Part shown: positions 24,099 through 32,893 of the stretch, in pieces
Numbering within the stretch: position 1 is the stretch's first letter
Layout of the letters: each line of letters starts with the position of its first letter
Translations under genes and position numbers: made by a program
Source of the DNA: Crossiella cryophila
GTDB lineage: Bacteria; Actinomycetota; Actinomycetes; Mycobacteriales; Pseudonocardiaceae
Assembly: GCF_014204915.1 (NCBI RefSeq)
Contig: NZ_JACHMH010000001.1
Location: forward strand, 8,147,501 to 8,211,500
Length of the DNA stretch: 64,000 nucleotides
Direction: 5' to 3'
The notes under the pieces: model-generated
What the model saw: the letters and a program-made list of their open reading frames with translations, nothing else
Told to the model about the DNA's origin: nothing
The model's database searches: none

Positions 24099-25124
24099 AT
24101 GGACAGACGGGCGGCCTACACCGTCGAACTGGCGCAGGGCCTGGCCCGGTTCTTCGAACCGCGCCGGGCCACCTGCCCGTGGTGCGGCTCCACCCGGATC
24201 GCGCTGCTGCTGCGCTCCCCCGACCTGATCCAGGGCAAGCCCGGCGAGTTCACGGTGGACCGCTGCACCGACTGCCGTCACGTCTTCCAGAACCCGGGCC
24301 TGTCCCCGGCCGGACTCGCCTTCTACTACCGCGACTTCTACGACGGTCTCGGGGAGAAGACCATGGGCGCCGTCTTCGCCAAGCAGACCCGCGCCTACCG
24401 GGAGCGGGCCGAGATCGTGCGCACGCACGCCGACCCGGCCGAGTGGCTGGACGTCGGCTGCGGGCACGGCCACTTCTGCCACACCGCGCGGCAGGCGCTG
24501 CCCGGCACCCACTTCGACGGTCTGGACTTCGGCGCGGGCGTGGACCTCGCGCGGCGGCACGGCCGGATCCGCCGGGCCTACCGCGGTGAGTTCGCCGCGC
24601 TGGCCCCGGAACTGGCCGGACGCTACGACGTGGTGAGCATGCACCACTACCTGGAGCACAGCACCGACCCTCGGCTGGAACTGGCCACCGCACTCGAGGT
24701 GCTGCGCCCCGGCGGCCTGCTGCTGATCGAGGTGCCCGACCCGGAATCGCGCTACGGCAGGCTGGCCGGACAGTGGTGGGTCGGCTGGATGCAGCCCCAG
24801 CACCTGCACTTCGTGACCAGGGAAAATCTGCGGACCGCGCTGACCGAACTCGGTTTCACCGTGCTCGGCGACACCACCGACCGCCCGGCGGCCAGCCACG
24901 CCCTGGTGGGCGTGCTCATCCAGTTCACCTTCCGGCTGCTGCCCCGCCCGGACCGCCCCTGGCTGCCCCCGGCAGGCCGTCTCCGCCGGGTGCTCCGCGC
25001 CGCCGCACTGGCCCTGGCCATCCCGGTGCTCGCCACGGCCGCGCTGGTGTCCTGGGTGCTCGGCCCGCTCACCCGGTTCCGCGGTCTGCACAGCGCCTAC
25101 CGGATGCTGGCCCGCAAGGACTGA
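24099..25124 (+). CDS. Class I SAM-dependent methyltransferase lacking the N-terminal domain (paralogue 3)
   Basis: 341 residues. It begins at the point that corresponds to residue 270 of its paralogues (AYTVELAQGLARFFEPRRATCPWCG), so it consists of the Cys motif (CPWCGS, CTDCRHVFQNPGL), the methyltransferase domain (LDVGCGHGHFC, SMHHYLEH, LLIEVPDPESRYG) and a hydrophobic C-terminal helix ending YRMLARKD. It follows the preceding gene by 5 nt and probably shares its mRNA. The short form may be a partner subunit or a separate enzyme. Confidence 0.82.
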   Translation: MDRRAAYTVELAQGLARFFEPRRATCPWCGSTRIALLLRSPDLIQGKPGEFTVDRCTDCRHVFQNPGLSPAGLAFYYRDFYDGLGEKTMGAVFAKQTRAYRERAEIVRTHADPAEWLDVGCGHGHFCHTARQALPGTHFDGLDFGAGVDLARRHGRIRRAYRGEFAALAPELAGRYDVVSMHHYLEHSTDPRLELATALEVLRPGGLLLIEVPDPESRYGRLAGQWWVGWMQPQHLHFVTRENLRTALTELGFTVLGDTTDRPAASHALVGVLIQFTFRLLPRPDRPWLPPAGRLRRVLRAAALALAIPVLATAALVSWVLGPLTRFRGLHSAYRMLARKD

Positions 25125-25244
25125 ACTACTCCAGTCAGCCCTGTCGCGATTGGACTAGACCAGACAGCATGGCAATCGTTGTCTCCCTGCCCTTCCGCCG
25201 CCGTGGGGGACCTTCGAGCATCCCTGAGATCGAAGGACGAGACC

Positions 25245-25877
25245 ATGACGAGAACACCCAGGCGCGGGCTGGTCCTGCTGGCCCTGCTGCCCATGCTGCT
25301 CACCCTGTTCGGCGCCCTGCCGGCCTCGGCGCACGGCACCATGCTGTCCCCGGTCAGCCGGTCCTACCAGTGCCGCTGGCACGAGAACCCGGAAAACCCC
25401 ACCTCAGCCGCGTGCAAGGCGGCCGTGGCCACCGGCGGCACCCAGGCCTTCTACGACTGGCACGAGGTCAACCTGGCCAACGCCGCCGGCAACCACCGAG
25501 CCCTCATCCCCAACGGCAGGCTCTGCAGCGCCGGCCGCGACAAGTACCGCGGCCTTGACCTGACCCGCTCCGACTGGGCCACCACCCAGCTGACGGCGGG
25601 CGCCTCGGTCGGCTGGCAGTACCGGGCGGCCGTCCCGCACCGCGGCCACTTCGAGCTGTACGTGACCCGCAACGGCTACAACCCCGCCGCCCCGCTCCAG
25701 TGGTCCGACCTGGAACGCTTCCACACCCAGGCCGACCCGCCCCTGGTCAACGGCAGCTACAACCTCAACCCGCGCCTGCCGGCGGGCAAGTCCGGCCGCC
25801 ACCTGATCTACTCGATCTGGCAGCGCTCGGACAGCCCGGAGGCCTTCTACACCTGCTCGGATGTGAACTTCCGCTAG
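25245..25877 (+). CDS. Secreted AA10 lytic polysaccharide monooxygenase (chitin/cellulose active)
   Basis: 210 residues; ATG after GAAGGA. A classic Sec signal peptide (residues 1-29, ending LPASA) is followed by His30, which becomes the N-terminal copper ligand of the histidine brace. The second brace His is in the VPHRGHFEL segment near 130. Typical AA10 features are HGTMLSPVSRSYQC, the NGRLCSAG region and the C-terminal FYTCSDVNF. It is a single catalytic domain with no carbohydrate-binding module. The product is an extracellular copper enzyme that oxidatively breaks crystalline chitin or cellulose. The gene stands alone and is followed by a strong hairpin. Confidence 0.95.
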   Translation: MTRTPRRGLVLLALLPMLLTLFGALPASAHGTMLSPVSRSYQCRWHENPENPTSAACKAAVATGGTQAFYDWHEVNLANAAGNHRALIPNGRLCSAGRDKYRGLDLTRSDWATTQLTAGASVGWQYRAAVPHRGHFELYVTRNGYNPAAPLQWSDLERFHTQADPPLVNGSYNLNPRLPAGKSGRHLIYSIWQRSDSPEAFYTCSDVNFR

Positions 25878-25886
25878 TGCGGACAG

Positions 25887-25912
25887 CCGCTGTGCCCGCC
25901 GGGGCACAGCGG
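25887..25912 (+). terminator. Hairpin terminator of the LPMO gene
   Basis: CCGCTGTGCCC pairs perfectly with GGGCACAGCGG across a GCCG loop, 10 nt after the LPMO stop. Eleven GC-rich pairs, no T-tract. Confidence 0.75.
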
Positions 25913-26175
25913 TTCCCGCTCAGCCCGGCAGAGGCGCGAACGCGCCGGAACCGAGCGGACGGATCAGCCAGGATTCACACCGACCGGGGACACCTCACCC
26001 GAACGGCCCCCGGCGACGGAGGAACTCTGGAGAAACCGCTGTGCCTTCCCTCGCACCCCGGGCACAGCGGTTCCTTCCCCAGAACCAGCGAACCACGGTG
26101 TCGGACGCGGTCGCTGCACTGCCGCGGGATCGCCGTGAACAGAGAAGACCCCCAGGTACCCCTCGTTCTCCCGCT

Positions 26176-26239
26176 ATCCGCTTGAGCGGATGTCCTTGCG
26201 GTATTAGCGTACGCTCTCCAACGGGCGGGTTGTCAACCC
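26176..26239. promoter_or_regulatory. Two palindromes upstream of the HTH operon, candidate operators
   Basis: ATCCGCTTGAGCGGAT (26176-26191) has 7-bp arms with a 2-nt spacer. GGGTTGTCAACCC (26227-26239) has 6-bp arms around one base. Both lie 95-160 bp before the HTH start, where an autoregulatory operator would be expected. Function is inferred from position only. Confidence 0.45.
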
Positions 26240-26333
26240 TGGCGGACATGTGAACAATCGAGACGTACTCTTGATTCGCCATGGCGGACGATTCAGAGGT
26301 CGACTCCGCCACCGACATCGAGGAACGTTTCGT

Positions 26334-26807
26334 ATGGATCCCGGCCGGAACGAGGGGCTCGAACCCGAGGCGGGGCAGCTCGCGCGCAAGATCAACCACT
26401 TGATCGCGACGCTGTACCCGGACAAGCGCACGCGTCCTGGCTTTGCCAAGCTGGCGCAGGAGATCCGTGAGAAAACCCGGTCCTCCATCTCCAACACCTA
26501 CCTGTGGGAGCTGGCCACCGGGAAGAAGCGCAACCTCACCCAGGGCACGCTGGCCACGCTGGCGGAGTTCTTCGGCGTGCCCAGTGAGTACTTCCTCAAC
26601 GACGAGGTCGCCGCGCGCATCGACACCCAGCTCGAACTGGCGCTGGCGCTGCGCAACCAGAAGGTCCGCTCCATAGCGCTGCGGGCGGAGGGGCTCTCCG
26701 ACGCCACGCTGGACTCGATCCTGACCATGCTCACCCAGGCCCGCAAGATCGAGCGGTTGCCGCCACTGGACACCGGCCGCGACCGGCGACCAGAATCAGA
26801 CGGATAG
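26334..26807 (+). CDS. XRE-type helix-turn-helix regulator
   Basis: 157 residues; ATG 8 nt after GAGGAA. Residues 15-85 form the DNA-binding domain (LARKINHLIATLYP, FAKLAQEIREKTRSSISNTYLWELATGKKRNLTQGTLATLAEFFGVP, then SEYFLND). This resembles the XRE regulators that pair with ImmA/IrrE-type proteases. The C-terminal 60 residues are helical and may oligomerise. It is the first gene of a rightward operon with a putative protease, a membrane protein and a methyltransferase, and is likely its regulator. Confidence 0.88.
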   Translation: MDPGRNEGLEPEAGQLARKINHLIATLYPDKRTRPGFAKLAQEIREKTRSSISNTYLWELATGKKRNLTQGTLATLAEFFGVPSEYFLNDEVAARIDTQLELALALRNQKVRSIALRAEGLSDATLDSILTMLTQARKIERLPPLDTGRDRRPESDG

Positions 26808-26871
26808 CCGCCCGGGTATGAGGCACGACTGCTCGTTCCGCAGGTGTCCCATCGGAAAATATGGCGAGGCG

Positions 26872-27402
26872 ATGACCACTCGGCAGATCCGCAAGAGATG
26901 CCAGGCGCTGGTCGACGGGCTGACCCTGCCGGTGCCGTTCTCGGTGGACGCGCTGGTGGACGAGCTGGCCGCGCAGCGCGGGCGGCCGATCCACCTGCTC
27001 GCGCTGCCCAACGGCATGGTGGTCAACGCCTGCGGGCTGTGGATCGCCACCGAGGACCACGACGAGATCTACGTCGAGGAGAAGACCACCCCGCTGCACC
27101 GGGAACACATCATCCTGCACGAGATCGGGCACATCCTCTGCGACCACGAGGCCGCCGAGGAGGGGGGCCAGGTGTCGCTGGCGAAGTTCCTGCCCGATCT
27201 GAGCCCGGAACTGATCGAACGGCTGCTCGCGCGAACCAACTACACCAGCCAGCAGGAGCAGGAGGCCGAACTGGTGGCCAGCCTGATCCGCACCGCCGCG
27301 GGCACGCGCACCGCCTCGTCCGCCACGAGCGGGGCCCTGGGGGAACTCGAAGCCGCACTGGGGATCCGCAACAAGGGGCGTGGAGACAATTTCGGTCTAT
27401 GA
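26872..27402 (+). CDS. ImmA/IrrE-family metallopeptidase
   Basis: 176 residues from MTTRQIRKRCQALVDGL. The zinc motif HEIGH lies near residue 83 in REHIILHEIGHILCDHEAAEE, and DELAAQRGRPIHLLALP upstream is usual for the family. Such proteases cleave the HTH regulator encoded next to them when a signal arrives, relieving repression. That fits the XRE gene 64 nt upstream. An alternative start at 26818 adds 18 residues. The next gene starts inside this one (27380). Confidence 0.85.
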   Translation: MTTRQIRKRCQALVDGLTLPVPFSVDALVDELAAQRGRPIHLLALPNGMVVNACGLWIATEDHDEIYVEEKTTPLHREHIILHEIGHILCDHEAAEEGGQVSLAKFLPDLSPELIERLLARTNYTSQQEQEAELVASLIRTAAGTRTASSATSGALGELEAALGIRNKGRGDNFGL

Positions 27403-28567
27403 ACTGGGCACCCAGATCCAGCTCTACGGCGTGCTGGCGATGTGGGTGGTCATCCTGCTGCGCATCCCGGCGGCCAGGAGGTCCCGGCAGCAGCGGATGC
27501 TGTTGCTCGCCGTGGTGGGCATGGCGGGCTCCATCACCATCTACCTCGCGCCGGTGCTCTCGGCGCTGAACGCGTTGCCGGGCATCGTGATCGCCGGCTG
27601 CGGGCTGTTCACCAACCTGTGGGGCGTGTTCAGCTCCGCGCTGGTGCTGGACTTCGTGCTGGCCGCGATCGGGGTGCGCCGGGCCAAGCTGGTCTACGGC
27701 GGCACCGCGGCCGTGCTGCTGGCCCTGGTGGCGCTCAACCTGACCGTCTTCCCCAACGACGAGGGCTGCGTCACCACCAACCAGGCGCAGTGGTACTCCA
27801 CGTTCTGGTGGATCATCATCGCCGCGCACCTGGTGGCCAAGATCCCGTGCATGCTGCTGTGCCTGCGCTACGCCCACCAGGCCAAGCAGGACCGCTCGCT
27901 GCGGATCGGGCTCGGCCTGTTCGCCGCGGCCTTCGCGGTCTCCGCGTTCTTCTGGCTGACCATGCTCTACGTGCTGCTCACCGGCGCCCGCTGGCTGGGC
28001 CAGTACTCCGCGCTCAACATCGGCATCACCGGGGTGCTGATGACCGCGGGCGCGGCGCTGCCGCTGGTGCTCGACACCGGGCAGATGCTGCGCAACATGC
28101 GCTGGCTGTGGCGGTTGTGGCCGCTGTGGCGGGACCTCATCGAGGAGGTGCCGCACGTGGCGCTGTCCCGCCCGCAGGCCCGCCCGCGCGACCTTCTCGG
28201 CACCCCGCACTCGACCTACCTGCGGCTGTACCGCCGGGTGATCGAGATCCGGGACGCGATGCTGATCCTGCGCGACTACGTCAGCCCGGAGACGGTGGAG
28301 CGGGCACGGGCGCACGTGATCGCCAACGGGGTGCCGGAGGAGGATCGGCAGGCCGCGGTCACCGCCTGCTGGCTGGCCGCCGCCCGGCGGGCCAAGAACG
28401 CCGGGGTGGAACCGGATCCGAACCCACTGGACGCCGCCCAGCTGCCAGGTGACGGCCTGCCCGGCGAGATCGACTTCCTGCTGTCGGTGGCCCAGGCGCG
28501 GGAACAGCCGTGGGTGGCCACCTTCGACCTGGCCGGATCGGACCACAACGCCGGGAAGCGGGCATGA
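27380..28567 (+). CDS. Membrane protein of the MAB_1171c type (putative transporter)
   Basis: 395 residues, GTG start overlapping the metallopeptidase gene by 23 nt, after AAGGGGC. Seven or so hydrophobic segments occupy residues 1-240 ([79 protein letters not shown] and others). A cytoplasmic helical domain of 150 residues follows, containing [22 protein letters not shown]. Proteins of this layout often accompany XRE and ImmA-type genes in actinomycetes, named as putative transporters; their true function is not established to my knowledge. Confidence 0.75.
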   Translation: METISVYELGTQIQLYGVLAMWVVILLRIPAARRSRQQRMLLLAVVGMAGSITIYLAPVLSALNALPGIVIAGCGLFTNLWGVFSSALVLDFVLAAIGVRRAKLVYGGTAAVLLALVALNLTVFPNDEGCVTTNQAQWYSTFWWIIIAAHLVAKIPCMLLCLRYAHQAKQDRSLRIGLGLFAAAFAVSAFFWLTMLYVLLTGARWLGQYSALNIGITGVLMTAGAALPLVLDTGQMLRNMRWLWRLWPLWRDLIEEVPHVALSRPQARPRDLLGTPHSTYLRLYRRVIEIRDAMLILRDYVSPETVERARAHVIANGVPEEDRQAAVTACWLAAARRAKNAGVEPDPNPLDAAQLPGDGLPGEIDFLLSVAQAREQPWVATFDLAGSDHNAGKRA

Positions 28568-29331
28568 CGCGGTACACCGACAGCGCGCTGGGCAAGGACT
28601 CCCCCACCGAGCACGGGCGGCTGACCTCGATCCAGAACGCCGCGGACGCGGGCACCATCGGTGTCATCGAGGCCCTGGACCCCCGGCCGGACTGGGACTG
28701 CCTGGACCTGGGCGCGGGCGCCGGATCCATCGCGCGCTGGCTGACGCAACGCTGTCCGCTCGGGCGGGTGCTGGCCAACGACATCGACATCCGCCACCTC
28801 ACCGACCTGGGCGCGGCCGCCCAGGAGGCCGATCTGACCGATCCGGCCTACGCGCCGGGCCGGTTCGACCTGGTGCACGCCCGCTACGTGCTCTGTCACC
28901 TGCCCGAACGCGATGAGATCGTGCGCCGCGCGGCGGGCTGGCTCAAACCGGGCGGCTACCTGGTGGTCACCGACCCCTACCAGCTGCCGGCGGAGACCTC
29001 GCCGTTCCCGGTGGTGCGCCGGATCATGGCCGCCTACGAGCGGGTCTACGCCGGGCACGGGGCCGATCTGCACTGGGCCCGCGGCCTGCCCGCGCTGCTG
29101 GCGGCCAGCGGACTCGGCGAGATCGGCTACACCGGCACCCTGGGTCGCATGGGCAACCTGGACCAGGACCGGTGGCGGCCGCTGGTGGCACAGGTCAAGC
29201 CCAAGATGCTAGCCGACGGGCTGATCGAGCAGTCCGAAATGGACGAATTTGAGAGATTGTTGAACAGCTCTACCTTCATTGACATCCCACAGTTCACGAT
29301 CTCGGTATGGGGGCGGGCCGTCACCGGCTGA
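28564..29331 (+). CDS. SAM-dependent methyltransferase of the HTH operon
   Basis: 255 residues, starting in an ATGA overlap with the membrane-protein gene. Motif I is CLDLGAGAGSIARWL near residue 46, the post-I region is RFDLVHARYVLCHLPERDEI near 100, and motif III is LKPGGYLVVTDPY near 127. A small-molecule methyltransferase is the likely type; the C-terminal ISVWGRAV strand is common among UbiE-like enzymes. Tight coupling to the membrane protein suggests a joint role, possibly making or modifying a signal (inference). The stop lies 38 nt before the first PHP-domain gene. Confidence 0.82.
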   Translation: MTRYTDSALGKDSPTEHGRLTSIQNAADAGTIGVIEALDPRPDWDCLDLGAGAGSIARWLTQRCPLGRVLANDIDIRHLTDLGAAAQEADLTDPAYAPGRFDLVHARYVLCHLPERDEIVRRAAGWLKPGGYLVVTDPYQLPAETSPFPVVRRIMAAYERVYAGHGADLHWARGLPALLAASGLGEIGYTGTLGRMGNLDQDRWRPLVAQVKPKMLADGLIEQSEMDEFERLLNSSTFIDIPQFTISVWGRAVTG

Positions 29332-29369
29332 CCCCCGCACCACCGTTTCACGCACTGGGGAGTCAGCAG

Positions 29370-31109
29370 ATGGGTCACCACCACCACGGTCACGGACACG
29401 GCCATGGGCACGGCCACGGCCAGGACCACGCGCACGGCCACGATCACGACCATGAGCACGAGGGCGCCGGGCCGGACCTGGCCGTGGACACCTCGATCCC
29501 GGACACCGAACTCAGCCCCGGCCAGCTCTCCCGCCGCACCATGCTGCGCGGCGCGGGCCTGCTCGGCGCCGGACTGGCCGGCTCCACGGTGCTCGCCGGC
29601 GCCGCCGCGGCCGACCCGGACCGCGCCCAGCCCCGCCAGCCGCGCGCCGGGTACCAGTGGCTGGCAGGCGATCACCACATCCACACCCAGTACAGCCTGG
29701 ACGGCCGCTACCGGGTGATCGACCAGGTCCGGCACGGCCGCAACTACGGCCTGGACTGGATGGTGATCACCGACCACGGCGGCACCACGCACGCCCGGAT
29801 CGGCGTGGAGAAGATCCACCCGGACATCCTGGCCGCCCGCAAGGACGTGCCGGACACGCTGGTCTTCCACGGCATGGAGTGGAACGTGCCCGCCGCCGAG
29901 CACGGCACCGTGATCGTGCACCCCGGCGGCGACGGCGAGGTGGCCGTGCTCAAGGAGTTCGTCAACAACTACGACGGCATCCTCAAGAACGCGCTCAGCA
30001 GCACCCCGGCGAATGAGACGCTGGCCATCGCCGGGGTCAACTTCCTGGCCGACGCGGTCAAGCGCAAGCGGGTCGAGGACATCCTGTTCCTGGCCAACCA
30101 CCCCGCGCGCAAGGGCTGGGACTCCCCGCACGAGCTGCGCAACTGGCGGGACGCCGCCCCGCACATCGCCGTCGGCATGGAAGGCGCGCCCGGCCACCAG
30201 GCCGCCGGCATCCCCAAACCGCACGGCCCCGGCCTGTTCCGCGGCTACTACGACGCCTCCCCCGGCCCGGACTCCTGGCCCGGCTACCCCCTGGAGTCCT
30301 TCCGCACCTACGGCGGCTTCGACTGGATGACCTCCACCGTCGGCGGCGTCTGGGACAGCCTCCTCGCTGAGGGCAAGCCGTGGTGGATCACCGCCAACTC
30401 CGACTCGCACACCATCTACGCCGACGCCGCCGTACGCGGGCCGGGTGGCGACTTCGACCGCGACGGCAAGTGGCCGGACCCGGTGCACGGCGGCGCGCCC
30501 GACCTCAACGAGGTCGACTTCTTCCCCGGCTACTACACCCGCACCCACGTCGGGGCCACCGACTTCAGCTACAGCGCGGTGATGAACGGCATCCGGGCCG
30601 GGCGGGTCTGGGTCGACCACGGCGCGCTGATCGCCGGCCTGGACATCCAGCTGCGCACCACCGGGCACGGCCTGCAGCACCAGGCCACCCTCGGCGGCAC
30701 CCTCACCGCCCGCCGCGGCACCCCGCTGGAACTGGTGATCACCATCGACCAGGCGCGGCTGCCGAACTGGGCGCACTTCGTGCCCAAGCTGGCCAGGGTG
30801 GACGTCATCCAGGGCAAGGTCACCGGGCCGGTCACCGACCGGGACGCCTCCACCGCCCCGGACACCAAGGTGGTCAAGGCCTTCGAGGTCGGCGGCCAGC
30901 CCGGCAAGGTGCACTTCGTCTACCGGATCGGCGCCCTGGACGGGCCGTTGTACCTGCGGGTGCGCGGCACCGACGGCAACCGGCAGGCGGTCGGCCTGCG
31001 CGGCGCCGCGGTCGACCCGCACGGACCGGCCATGGACGTCCCGCACGACGCGGACCCGTGGAAGGACCTGTGGTTCTACACCAACCCGATCTGGGCGGTG
31101 CCGGTGTGA
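29370..31109 (+). CDS. Tat-exported PHP-domain metallohydrolase with His-rich N-terminus (copy 1)
   Basis: 579 residues. Residues 1-32 contain 15 His, many as HG/HD/HE pairs. A twin-arginine signal follows unusually late (SRRTML, Arg55-Arg56, then GAGLLGAGLAGSTVLAG). The mature part has PHP metal-site motifs: DHHIHTQYS near 109, ITDHGG near 132, HGMEWN near 170, LANHPARKG and NSDSHT. PHP proteins are multi-metal phosphoesterases or related hydrolases. The His-rich segment could bind Zn, Ni or Co and stay cytoplasmic before Tat cleavage. The next gene is a close tandem copy. Confidence 0.85.
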   Translation: MGHHHHGHGHGHGHGHGQDHAHGHDHDHEHEGAGPDLAVDTSIPDTELSPGQLSRRTMLRGAGLLGAGLAGSTVLAGAAAADPDRAQPRQPRAGYQWLAGDHHIHTQYSLDGRYRVIDQVRHGRNYGLDWMVITDHGGTTHARIGVEKIHPDILAARKDVPDTLVFHGMEWNVPAAEHGTVIVHPGGDGEVAVLKEFVNNYDGILKNALSSTPANETLAIAGVNFLADAVKRKRVEDILFLANHPARKGWDSPHELRNWRDAAPHIAVGMEGAPGHQAAGIPKPHGPGLFRGYYDASPGPDSWPGYPLESFRTYGGFDWMTSTVGGVWDSLLAEGKPWWITANSDSHTIYADAAVRGPGGDFDRDGKWPDPVHGGAPDLNEVDFFPGYYTRTHVGATDFSYSAVMNGIRAGRVWVDHGALIAGLDIQLRTTGHGLQHQATLGGTLTARRGTPLELVITIDQARLPNWAHFVPKLARVDVIQGKVTGPVTDRDASTAPDTKVVKAFEVGGQPGKVHFVYRIGALDGPLYLRVRGTDGNRQAVGLRGAAVDPHGPAMDVPHDADPWKDLWFYTNPIWAVPV

Positions 31110-31192
31110 GTGCCGAAGCGGGACCGCGCGGCCACCTCCCGGCCGGTGATCGTTTGCCTGGCGTTCACCACCCGCGCTGAAGCTGTGCGCTC

Positions 31193-32893
31193 ATGGGCCA
31201 CGGACATCACCACCATCCACATGTTCACCAGCATGAACACGCTCACACCGAGGGCCCGGCGGACTCCGCCGCGGTGCTCGACCGACAGGTCCCGGACGAG
31301 GCGCTGAGCCCCGCCGAGCTGTCCCGGCGCTCGATGCTGCGCCGCACCGGACTGCTCGGCGCGGGCCTGGCCGCAGGCTCGACCGTGCTGGGGGCCGCCG
31401 CGGGTGACGCGGCGGCCTCCCCGGCGCCGCCGCGCGGCGGTTACCGGTGGCTGGCCGGGGATCACCACATCCACACCCAGTACAGCGACGACGGCAAGTA
31501 CCGGGTGATCGACCAGGTCCGGCACGCCGGCGCGCACGGCCTGGACTGGGTGGTGATCACCGACCACGGCGGGCCGGTGCACGCCAAACTGGGCGTGGAC
31601 AAGGTCAACCCGGACATCGTGGCCGCCCGCCGCGACGCCGGCGGCACCCTGGTGTTCCAGGGCCTGGAGTGGAACATCCCGGCCGCCGAGCACGGCACCG
31701 TGATCGTGCACCCCGGCCGCAACGAGGTCGCGGTGCTCAAGGAGTTCGAGACCAACTACGACGGCCGCACCCAGAACGCCGGCGCCCCGACGCCCGCCAA
31801 CGAGGCACTGGCCATCTCCGGCATCAACTTCCTGGCCGATGCCATGGGCCGCAAGCGAATCGAGGACGTGCTCTTCCTCGCCAACCACCCCGCCCGCAAG
31901 GGCCTGGACTCCCCGCACGAGATCCGCGGCTGGCGCGACGCGCAACCCCGCATCGCCGTCGGCATGGAAGGCGCCCCCGGCCACCAGGCCGCCGGGATCC
32001 CCAAACCACACGGCCCCGGCGGCGCCCGCGGCTACTACGACTCCAGCCCCGGCGCGGATTCCTGGCCCGGCTATCCCCTGGAGTCCTACCGCACCTTCGG
32101 CGGCTTCGACTGGATGACCGCCACCGTCGGCGGCCTGTGGGACAGCCTCCTGGCCGAGGGCAAACCCTGGTGGATCACCGCGAACTCGGACTCGCACAGC
32201 GTGTACGCCGACACCGCCGTCCGCGGCCCCAACACCGACTACAACACCCACGGCAAACACGCCGACCCCGTCCACGGCGGCAAACCCGACCTCAACTCCG
32301 GCGACTTCTTCCCCGGCTACTACAGCCGCACCCACGTAGGAGCCCGCGACCACTCCTACGGCGCGGTCATGGACGCCATCCGGGCAGGCAGGGTCTGGGT
32401 CGACCACGGCGCCCTGCTCGCCGGCCTGGACGTCCAGCTCCGCACCACCGACCGCTGGGCCCAGCGAACCCAGTCCCTGGGCGGAGTCCTGCACGCCCGC
32501 CGAGGAACCCAACTCGAACTGGTCATCACCATCGACCAAGCCCGCCTTCCCAACTGGGCCTGCTTCATCCCGAAGCTGGCCCGAGTAGACCTCATCCAGG
32601 GCAAAGTCACCGGCCCCGCCACCGACCGCGACACCTTCACCGCCCCCGACACCAAGGTGACCCAGTCCTTCGAGGTCAAAACCGACGGCACCCTGCGCAT
32701 CACCCACCAGCTAGGACGCCTGGACCAGCCGTTCTACCTGCGCCTGCGCGGCACCGACGGCAACCGGCAAGCAGTAGGCCCGCGTGGGGCGGCGGTAGAC
32801 CCACACGGCCCCGCGATGGACGTAATCGGAGACGCCGACCCCTGGAGGGACCTGTGGTTCTACACCAACCCGATCTGGGCACTGCCATGGTGA
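31193..32893 (+). CDS. Tat-exported PHP-domain metallohydrolase with His-rich N-terminus (copy 2)
   Basis: 566 residues. It shares the full layout of copy 1: His-rich start (10 His in the first 18 residues), Tat motif SRRSML (Arg45-Arg46), hydrophobic GLLGAGLAAGSTVLGAAAG, then PHP motifs DHHIHTQYS, ITDHGG, LANHPARKG, NSDSHS. Long identical stretches between copies (for example GMEGAPGHQAAGIPKPHGPG) show a tandem duplication, while the His-rich tails have diverged in spacing but kept their character. Gap to copy 1 is 83 nt. Confidence 0.85.
   Translation: MGHGHHHHPHVHQHEHAHTEGPADSAAVLDRQVPDEALSPAELSRRSMLRRTGLLGAGLAAGSTVLGAAAGDAAASPAPPRGGYRWLAGDHHIHTQYSDDGKYRVIDQVRHAGAHGLDWVVITDHGGPVHAKLGVDKVNPDIVAARRDAGGTLVFQGLEWNIPAAEHGTVIVHPGRNEVAVLKEFETNYDGRTQNAGAPTPANEALAISGINFLADAMGRKRIEDVLFLANHPARKGLDSPHEIRGWRDAQPRIAVGMEGAPGHQAAGIPKPHGPGGARGYYDSSPGADSWPGYPLESYRTFGGFDWMTATVGGLWDSLLAEGKPWWITANSDSHSVYADTAVRGPNTDYNTHGKHADPVHGGKPDLNSGDFFPGYYSRTHVGARDHSYGAVMDAIRAGRVWVDHGALLAGLDVQLRTTDRWAQRTQSLGGVLHARRGTQLELVITIDQARLPNWACFIPKLARVDLIQGKVTGPATDRDTFTAPDTKVTQSFEVKTDGTLRITHQLGRLDQPFYLRLRGTDGNRQAVGPRGAAVDPHGPAMDVIGDADPWRDLWFYTNPIWALPW

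Larger units (their letters stand above)
25878..26333. other. 456-bp intergenic region: duplicated hairpin and palindromes before the HTH operon
   Basis: It holds the LPMO terminator (25887-25912) and a second related hairpin in which CCGCTGTGCC (26036-26045) pairs with GGCACAGCGG (26061-26070) over a 15-nt loop. The sequence GGGCACAGCGGTTCC occurs in both, suggesting a local duplication. The right part carries the palindromes listed separately, upstream of the HTH gene. I see no credible coding sequence. Confidence 0.65.
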
